The position numbers were made by a program, and so were the translations under genes. The notes beneath the pieces were generated by a model. That model was given only the letters and a program-made list of their open reading frames with translations. It ran no database searches and had not been told where the DNA came from. A stretch of DNA of 64,000 bases from Oerskovia paurometabola (lineage in GTDB: Bacteria; Actinomycetota; Actinomycetes; Actinomycetales; Cellulomonadaceae), in NCBI RefSeq assembly GCF_016907365.1, contig NZ_JAFBBV010000001.1, positions 1,426,001 to 1,490,000 on the forward strand, given 5' to 3'. This document shows positions 58,709 to 64,000 of the stretch, one piece after another. The first letter of the stretch is position 1. Each line of letters starts with the position of its first letter.

Positions 58709-61700
58709 GTGCTGCACCTTCCCGACCTCCGCCTCGTCCTCCCGGACGCCGCCTCCGCGGCCCCCGTCCGGCTCGACGAGACCCAGCGGGCCGCGCTCGA
58801 CGCGGTGCGCACGGAGCCTGCGACGCTCGTCGTCGGGGCGCCGGGGACGGGCAAGACGACCGTGGCCATCGAGGTGGCCGCGCAGGCGCTGAGCGAGGGC
58901 GTGGACCCGGCCCGGATCCTGGTGGTCGCGGCGTCGCGGCGGTCCGCGGCCGAGGTGCGCGACCGGTTGTCGGCGCGCGCGGACCGCACCGTGAGCGCCC
59001 CGATGGTCCGCACCGCCGCCGCCGCCGCGTTCGCGGTCCTGCGGGCGCGGGCCGCGGCGACCGGCGAGCCACCGCCCACCCTCATCTCCGGTCCTGAGCA
59101 GGACCTCCTGCTCGCCGAGCTGCTCGCGGGTCACCTCGACGGCGACGGTGTGCCGCTGCGCCTGCCGGACGGCCTGCCGGAGGAGGTGCTGGCCCTGCGC
59201 GGCCTGCGCCAGGAGCTGCGCGACCTCCTGATGCGAGCGGCAGAGCGCGGACTGACGCCCGCAGACCTCGACGACCTGGGCCGGGCGCACGACCGCCCCG
59301 AGTGGCGGACCGCCGCGCAGGTCTACCAGGAGTACCTCGACGTGACGGCGCTGCGGGTCGGGACCCCGGACCTGGGCTCGCGCTACGACCCCGCGGTCGT
59401 CGTCGACGAGGCCGCCGAGGCACTGCTGGCCTGGGAGGACGAGGTCACGGGGGCACCCCGGCCCGGGTGGGACCTGGTCGTGGTCGACGACTACCAGGAG
59501 GCCACGATCGCGACGGCGCGCTTCCTGCGCGTGGTGCACGACGACGGCGCGCGCCTCGTCCTGCTCGCGGACCCGGACACCGCGGTCCAGACCTTCCGCG
59601 GTGCGAGCCCGGCCCTGGTCGGGCGGGCCGCGGCACCCGTGCGGCGGCGCGCCGCGACGGGAGAGTTCGACGCCCGCGTCGAGGTCCTCGGCACCGCCTG
59701 GCGGCAGGAGGGCGACCTGCGCGAGGTCACGCGGACCGTGACGACCCAGATCGGCACGGTCGCCGGCGCGGTCCACCGCGGGGCGGCGGCGTCGCCCGTC
59801 CCCGTCCCGGAGGACGGCCCGCCACGCGGCGCCTCGGTCGCCCTGCTGGGCAGCGGCGCCGAGGAGGCCACGTACGTGGCCCGCGAGCTGCGCGCCGAGC
59901 ACCTGCTGCACGGCACCCCCTGGGGGCGCATGGCCGTCGTCTGCCGTGCCGGGGCTCAGCTCGCGACGCTGCGCCGTGCGCTCATCGCGGCCTCGGTGCC
60001 CGTCGGCATCCTCGGCTCGGACGTGCCGCTGCGCGAGGAGCCCGCGGTCACGCCGCTGCTCGCGATCATGCGTGTCGCGGTGGGTCTGCCCCCGGCCGGG
60101 TACTCGCGGGGGCTGGACGGCGTGCGCGGCGCGGCCGGGATCGACGACGCCGTGACCCGCGACGTGGGCGACCCCGCGGAGACGCTGATCGAGCGCGAGC
60201 CCGCCGCGTCCGACGCACCGTCGGGCTTCGACGAGCTGGACCCCGTGACGGCGGCCGCGCTCGTGACCTCGCCCGTGGGAGGCCTCGACGTGGTCGCGCT
60301 GCGGCGGCTCCGCCGGGCGTTGCGCGCCGAGGAGCTCGGCTCGGGTGGCGGACGGACGTCCGACGCCCTCCTGGTCGAGGTCCTGCTCGACGAGTCGCGC
60401 GCCGCGACGCTGCCCGCGAGCGTGCGCCGCGGAGCCGTGTCCGTGGCCCGGGTGATCGCCGCCGGACGCGAGGCCGTGCTCGCCCCCGACGCGACCGCGC
60501 AGACCGTCCTCTGGGCGATCTGGCACGCGACCGGCCTGTCGGACCGGTGGCGCGACGCAGCGCTGGGCGGGGGAGCGGTCGGCGCCCGCGCGGACCGCGA
60601 CCTCGACGCCGTCCTCGCTCTCTTCCGTGCCGCGGAGACCTTCGTCGACCGCATGCCGGGTGCTCCGCCGTCGGCGTTCGTGGAGTACCTCGAGTCCCAG
60701 GACCTGCCCGCCGACTCGCTCGCGGCCCGCGCCGCGGGTACGGACTCGGTCGCCGCCCTCACGCCCGCGGGCGCGGCCGGTCGCGAGTGGGACGTCGTGG
60801 TCGTGGCCGGTGTCCAGGACGGCGTGTGGCCGGACCTGCGGCTGCGTGACTCCTTGCTCGGCTCCGAGGCGCTCGTCGAGCTCCTCGCTGGGCGCTCGCA
60901 GGACGCGCACGGCCTGGGGCCGGACGCCCGGCGCGCCGTCCTCACCGACGAGCTGCGGTCCTTCGCGGTCGCGACCTCGCGCGCGACGCGACGCCTGCTC
61001 GTGACGGCCGTGAGCGACGTCGACGAGGTCCCCTCGCCGTTCGTCGACCTCGTGTGCCCGCCCGCGGGACCTGACGACACCGACGAGGGACCGGGCGCGG
61101 TGCCCGGCGACGACGGGGACGGGCCCGCGGTACCCGACGAGGACCGCGACCCGCGCCGCGTCGAGGTCGGGCAGCCGCTCGACCTGCGCGGGCTCGTCGC
61201 CTCGGCGCGCAGCCTGCTCGTCGAGGAGGTCGTGAAGGCGTCGCCCGAGGTGCCCGCACCTTCCGTGCGGTCGGCTGCCCCTGGTGGGCGGCGCGGCCGC
61301 GCGGACTCTTCGGACCCCGCGCGCGCCGACGACCTCGCGGAGCTCCTCGCCGACCTGGCGCTCGCAGGCGTCGGCGAGGCGCGCCCCGAGTCCTGGTACG
61401 GCGTCAACCCGGTCTCCAGCACCGAACCCCTGTGGGGTCCCGAGGACACGGTCATGATCTCCCCGTCCAAGGTCGAGTCGGTGAGCAGGTGCGCGCTGCG
61501 CTGGGCCGTCGAGAGCGCAGGCGGCACGGCCCCCGACGCGACCGCGCAGTCCCTGGGCAACCTGGTGCACTCGATCGCGCAGGAGGCACCGCGCGGGACG
61601 CACTCCGAGCTCGCTGCCGAGCTGGACCGGCGCTGGCCCGAGCTCGCGCTCACGCCGGGCTGGCCCGCGACCCAGACGCGGCACAAGGCCGAGGACATGG

Positions 61701-62194
61701 TCGGCCGGCTCGCGGGGTACCTGCAGTCCGCAGGCGAGCCGTTGCTCGTCGAGGCGCCGTTCGAGCTCGAGATCGGCCGCGCCGTGCTGCGCGGGGTCAT
61801 CGACCGGGTCGAGGACGCCGGGGACGGCGCGGTGCGCGTCGCGGACCTCAAGACGGGCAAGACCAAGCCGTCGGTCGCCGAGGCCGTGACCAACCCTCAG
61901 CTCGGTACCTATCAGCTCGCCGTGGAGGGCGGGGTCCTCGACCTGCCCGACGGCACCCGCAGCGCGGGCGCCCAGCTCGTGTTCGTGGGCGACGGCAAGG
62001 ACGCCGGCCTGCGGACGCAGCCCGCGCTCGAGCCCGAGCCCGACGGGTCGAGCTGGGCGCGCGAGCTCGTGGAGGACGTCGCGGACACCATGGCCGACTC
62101 GGTGTTCACGGCCCGCGAGAACAAGCTGTGCTCGGTGTGCCCCGTGCGCCGCTCCTGCCCCCTCATGCCGGAAGGCCGCCAGGTGATCGCATGA
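58709..62194 (+). CDS. adnA: AdnA-like helicase-nuclease subunit
   Basis: DNA double-strand-break end-processing subunit of 1161 residues. An N-terminal UvrD/Rep-type ATPase (about 15-830) has the Q motif LDETQRAALDAV, Walker A GAPGTGKTT and a Walker B written VVVDDYQEA, where canonical members have DExQ. The C-terminus (about 910-1161) is a PD-(D/E)XK nuclease with RVADLKTGK. Four Cys are placed for a 4Fe-4S cluster (SRCALRW and CSVCPVRRSC). In mycobacteria AdnA is the weaker motor of the AdnAB pair. It overlaps adnB by 4 bp. The GTG start has a weak -10-like TGAGAT 6 nt before it. Confidence 0.88.
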   Translation: MLHLPDLRLVLPDAASAAPVRLDETQRAALDAVRTEPATLVVGAPGTGKTTVAIEVAAQALSEGVDPARILVVAASRRSAAEVRDRLSARADRTVSAPMVRTAAAAAFAVLRARAAATGEPPPTLISGPEQDLLLAELLAGHLDGDGVPLRLPDGLPEEVLALRGLRQELRDLLMRAAERGLTPADLDDLGRAHDRPEWRTAAQVYQEYLDVTALRVGTPDLGSRYDPAVVVDEAAEALLAWEDEVTGAPRPGWDLVVVDDYQEATIATARFLRVVHDDGARLVLLADPDTAVQTFRGASPALVGRAAAPVRRRAATGEFDARVEVLGTAWRQEGDLREVTRTVTTQIGTVAGAVHRGAAASPVPVPEDGPPRGASVALLGSGAEEATYVARELRAEHLLHGTPWGRMAVVCRAGAQLATLRRALIAASVPVGILGSDVPLREEPAVTPLLAIMRVAVGLPPAGYSRGLDGVRGAAGIDDAVTRDVGDPAETLIEREPAASDAPSGFDELDPVTAAALVTSPVGGLDVVALRRLRRALRAEELGSGGGRTSDALLVEVLLDESRAATLPASVRRGAVSVARVIAAGREAVLAPDATAQTVLWAIWHATGLSDRWRDAALGGGAVGARADRDLDAVLALFRAAETFVDRMPGAPPSAFVEYLESQDLPADSLAARAAGTDSVAALTPAGAAGREWDVVVVAGVQDGVWPDLRLRDSLLGSEALVELLAGRSQDAHGLGPDARRAVLTDELRSFAVATSRATRRLLVTAVSDVDEVPSPFVDLVCPPAGPDDTDEGPGAVPGDDGDGPAVPDEDRDPRRVEVGQPLDLRGLVASARSLLVEEVVKASPEVPAPSVRSAAPGGRRGRADSSDPARADDLAELLADLALAGVGEARPESWYGVNPVSSTEPLWGPEDTVMISPSKVESVSRCALRWAVESAGGTAPDATAQSLGNLVHSIAQEAPRGTHSELAAELDRRWPELALTPGWPATQTRHKAEDMVGRLAGYLQSAGEPLLVEAPFELEIGRAVLRGVIDRVEDAGDGAVRVADLKTGKTKPSVAEAVTNPQLGTYQLAVEGGVLDLPDGTRSAGAQLVFVGDGKDAGLRTQPALEPEPDGSSWARELVEDVADTMADSVFTARENKLCSVCPVRRSCPLMPEGRQVIA

Positions 62195-64000
62195 GCGCCG
62201 AGTCGCTGTTCGACGACGTCGACCTCGGGGCGGTCGGGTTCCCGGCCGGGGCTGACGGGCCGGGCGAGCGGGAGCTGCCCGAGCCGCGGTTCTCGGCCGT
62301 GCGCATCGCGGAGATGCTCGGGCGTCCGCGACCCACCGACGAGCAGGTCGCCGTGATCGAGGCGCCCCTCGCGCCGATGCTCGTGGTGGCCGGGGCGGGG
62401 TCGGGCAAGACCGAGACCATGGCCGCGCGCGTCGTGTGGCTCATCGCGAACGAGTGGGTCGCCAAGGAGGCCGTGCTCGGCCTGACGTTCACGCGCAAGG
62501 CCGCGGGCGAGCTCGCCGAACGTGTCCAGTCGCGCCTCGTGCAGCTCGACCGCGCACTGGGCAAGGACGGCGCTGCGCTGTCGATGCTGGACCGGCCCGC
62601 GATCTCGACGTACAACTCCTACGCCGCCTCGCTCGTGGGGGACCACGCGCTGCGCATCGGCATCGAGCCCGGCGCGCGGCTGCTCTCGGAGGCCAGCCAG
62701 TGGCAGCTCGCGGCGGAGGTCGTCGAGAGCTGGGCCGGAGACCTCCAGACCGACGCCGCGTTCTCGACGGTCGTGGGCGCGGTCCTGTCGCTGTCCGGGG
62801 CGCTGAGCGAGCACCTGCTGAGCCCTGACGAGGCCCGCGCGGGCATCACGGGCATCGTCGACAAGATCCTGGCGACGCCGCTCGGCGGCAAGCGCACCGA
62901 GCACTATGCCGAGGTCAAGCGGCTCCTGGGCTCGCTCGGTGAGCGCCACCGGCTGCTCGACGTCGTCGAGACCTACCAGGAGCGCAAGCGGACGTCGGAC
63001 TCGCTCGACTTCGGGGACCAGGTCGCGATCGCGGCCCGGCTCGCGCGGACCGTGCCCGCGGTGGGCGCGGGGGAGCGGGCCCGGTACGGCGTCGTGCTGC
63101 TCGACGAGTACCAGGACACGTCCTACGCACAGGTCGAGCTCCTGTGCGCGCTGTTCGGCGGGCACCCGGTGACGGCGGTCGGCGACCCGAACCAGTCGAT
63201 CTACGGCTGGCGCGGCGCGAGCGCGTCGGGGCTGGCACGGTTTCCCGAGCGGTTCCGCGCGACGGGCCCCGGCAGCACGGGCGCACCGGCCGACGTGCAG
63301 TACCTCAGTACGTCCTGGCGCAACGACCGTGCCGTACTGGCCGCGGCCAACGTCACGGCTGCGCCGTTGCGCGAGGGCGCTACGCGCGTGCCCGTGCCGC
63401 AGCTCGACGAGCGTCCCGGCGCGGGTCGCGGTGTCGTGACCGGTGTGTACGCGGCGACGCTCGAGGAGGAGGCCGCGGCGGTCGCTGACTTCGTCGCCGA
63501 GCGGTGGCGTCCGCGCACGCGCCGTCAGGAACGCGTGACCGCAGCGGTGCTGTGCCGCGCGCGCTCGCAGTTCCTCGCGATGGAGGTCGCGCTGCGCGCC
63601 AAGGGGCTGCCGGTCGAGGTCGTGGGGCTGGGCGGCCTGCTCTCGACCCCGGAGGTCGTGGACCTCGTGGCGCTCCTGGAGGTCGCGCACGACCCGTCGC
63701 GCGGCGACTCGCTCATGCGTGTCCTCACGGGTCCGCGCCTCAACCTGGGCGCGGCCGACCTGCACGCGCTGAGCAGCTGGGCGGCGGACCTGGCGCGCCG
63801 GGACGCGGCGCGCCGCCCGTCTGCCGACTCCTCTCCCGCCGGCCCGCCCGACGGCGGAGCGTCCGCCGGTCCGTCGGGTGCGGGCACGTCGGGCGAGGCA
63901 GAGCTGCCTGGCGTCGCCGCGGACGGGACGCTCACGGTGGTCGAGGGCGACGTCGTCGACCACCGGTCGATCGTCGACGCGCTCGACGACCTGCCCGCCC
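62191..64000 (+). CDS. adnB: AdnB-like helicase-nuclease subunit, 3' end cut by window edge
   Basis: The first 603 residues of a second UvrD/Rep-type helicase. Motifs are the Q motif PTDEQVAVIEAP, Walker A VAGAGSGKTET, LTFTRKAAGELA, Walker B VVLLDEYQDTS and VGDPNQSIYGWRGAS, with the motif STWRN. Unlike the neighbour it has the canonical DEYQ box, fitting the role of lead motor known for AdnB. The Ala/Pro/Gly insertion near residue 555 is a variable loop. The nuclease domain should lie beyond the window end. The ATGA overlap with adnA indicates coupled synthesis of a heterodimer. Confidence 0.9.
   Translation, partial: MSAESLFDDVDLGAVGFPAGADGPGERELPEPRFSAVRIAEMLGRPRPTDEQVAVIEAPLAPMLVVAGAGSGKTETMAARVVWLIANEWVAKEAVLGLTFTRKAAGELAERVQSRLVQLDRALGKDGAALSMLDRPAISTYNSYAASLVGDHALRIGIEPGARLLSEASQWQLAAEVVESWAGDLQTDAAFSTVVGAVLSLSGALSEHLLSPDEARAGITGIVDKILATPLGGKRTEHYAEVKRLLGSLGERHRLLDVVETYQERKRTSDSLDFGDQVAIAARLARTVPAVGAGERARYGVVLLDEYQDTSYAQVELLCALFGGHPVTAVGDPNQSIYGWRGASASGLARFPERFRATGPGSTGAPADVQYLSTSWRNDRAVLAAANVTAAPLREGATRVPVPQLDERPGAGRGVVTGVYAATLEEEAAAVADFVAERWRPRTRRQERVTAAVLCRARSQFLAMEVALRAKGLPVEVVGLGGLLSTPEVVDLVALLEVAHDPSRGDSLMRVLTGPRLNLGAADLHALSSWAADLARRDAARRPSADSSPAGPPDGGASAGPSGAGTSGEAELPGVAADGTLTVVEGDVVDHRSIVDALDDLPA

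Noticed and set aside
56852..61684. A 1610-codon minus-strand open frame that includes the TetR gene at its 3' end
   Set aside because: Only the last 228 codons are protein-like; the rest is antisense to adnA and the DUF3152 gene. The TetR start at 57535 has its own -10-like box.

Overview
The window is high-GC actinobacterial chromosome. The best fit is a Micrococcales lineage of the Cellulomonadaceae/Promicromonosporaceae type (Cellulomonas- or Oerskovia-like), inferred from gene content and not from a marker gene. Supporting signs are an AdnA/AdnB-type helicase-nuclease pair, DUF3107 and DUF3152 genes, a mycothiol-dependent-isomerase-fold protein, large secreted multidomain carbohydrate-related proteins, many GTG starts and many apparently leaderless genes. 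No rRNA, tRNA, CRISPR array, IS element or prophage was seen. The first gene (MFS transporter) and the last gene (AdnB-like) run off the window.

Layout. 0-4.3 kb: a truncated MFS transporter, exonuclease III, and an MFS exporter divergent from an ArsR-type regulator with a perfect palindrome between them. 4.3-7.9 kb: a 1103-residue secreted PA14/beta-propeller/CBM/DUF1080 protein bounded by two copies of the same roughly 55-bp palindrome. 8-13.5 kb: an MMPL exporter, then (opposite strand) a DeoR-type regulator translationally coupled to a single-chain GalT-GalK fusion. 13.6-22.7 kb: two MacAB-like sets (adaptor, ATPase, FtsX-type permease) with two paralogous four-cysteine lipoproteins between them, all on the minus strand. 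23-27.2 kb: Mrp/ApbC ATPase, mycothiol-isomerase-fold protein, DUF1003 protein and an MgtE-N/CBS protein without a channel. 27.4-32.1 kb: an operon (DeoR regulator, SIS isomerase, ROK kinase, PfkB kinase, class II aldolase) that fits GalNAc/galactosamine breakdown through tagatose phosphates. 32-38.5 kb: a stress-type membrane protein, a drug-type ABC exporter operon with its TetR regulator, a methyltransferase and an aminopeptidase P.

38.6-46.5 kb: a minus-strand secreted redox/carbohydrate locus: a two-domain multicopper oxidase, a 1337-residue ThuA/discoidin/sugar-dehydrogenase-like/PKD/DUF1080 protein, and a blue-copper protein with six Ig-like repeats. The last two share a small helical module that I do not recognise. 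47-53.4 kb: alpha/beta hydrolase, aldo/keto reductase, PHP phosphoesterase, MarC protein, a lipoprotein GH20 hexosaminidase and a VOC protein. 53.4-64 kb: a conserved actinobacterial block: DEAD-box helicase, MiaE-like ferritin-fold protein, DUF3107, TetR, DUF3152 (carrying a complete metzincin zinc motif), AdnA and AdnB.

How the genes fit together. The GH20 lipoprotein could release amino sugars at the cell surface, and the 27-32 kb operon would break down GalNAc-type sugars. GalT-GalK handles galactose. The two DUF1080-containing loci probably process glycosides outside the cell, possibly by oxidation chemistry with the copper proteins as electron partners; that link is inference. A recurrent regulatory feature is a -10-like hexamer exactly 6 nt before the start codon in at least eleven genes, which points to widespread leaderless transcription.
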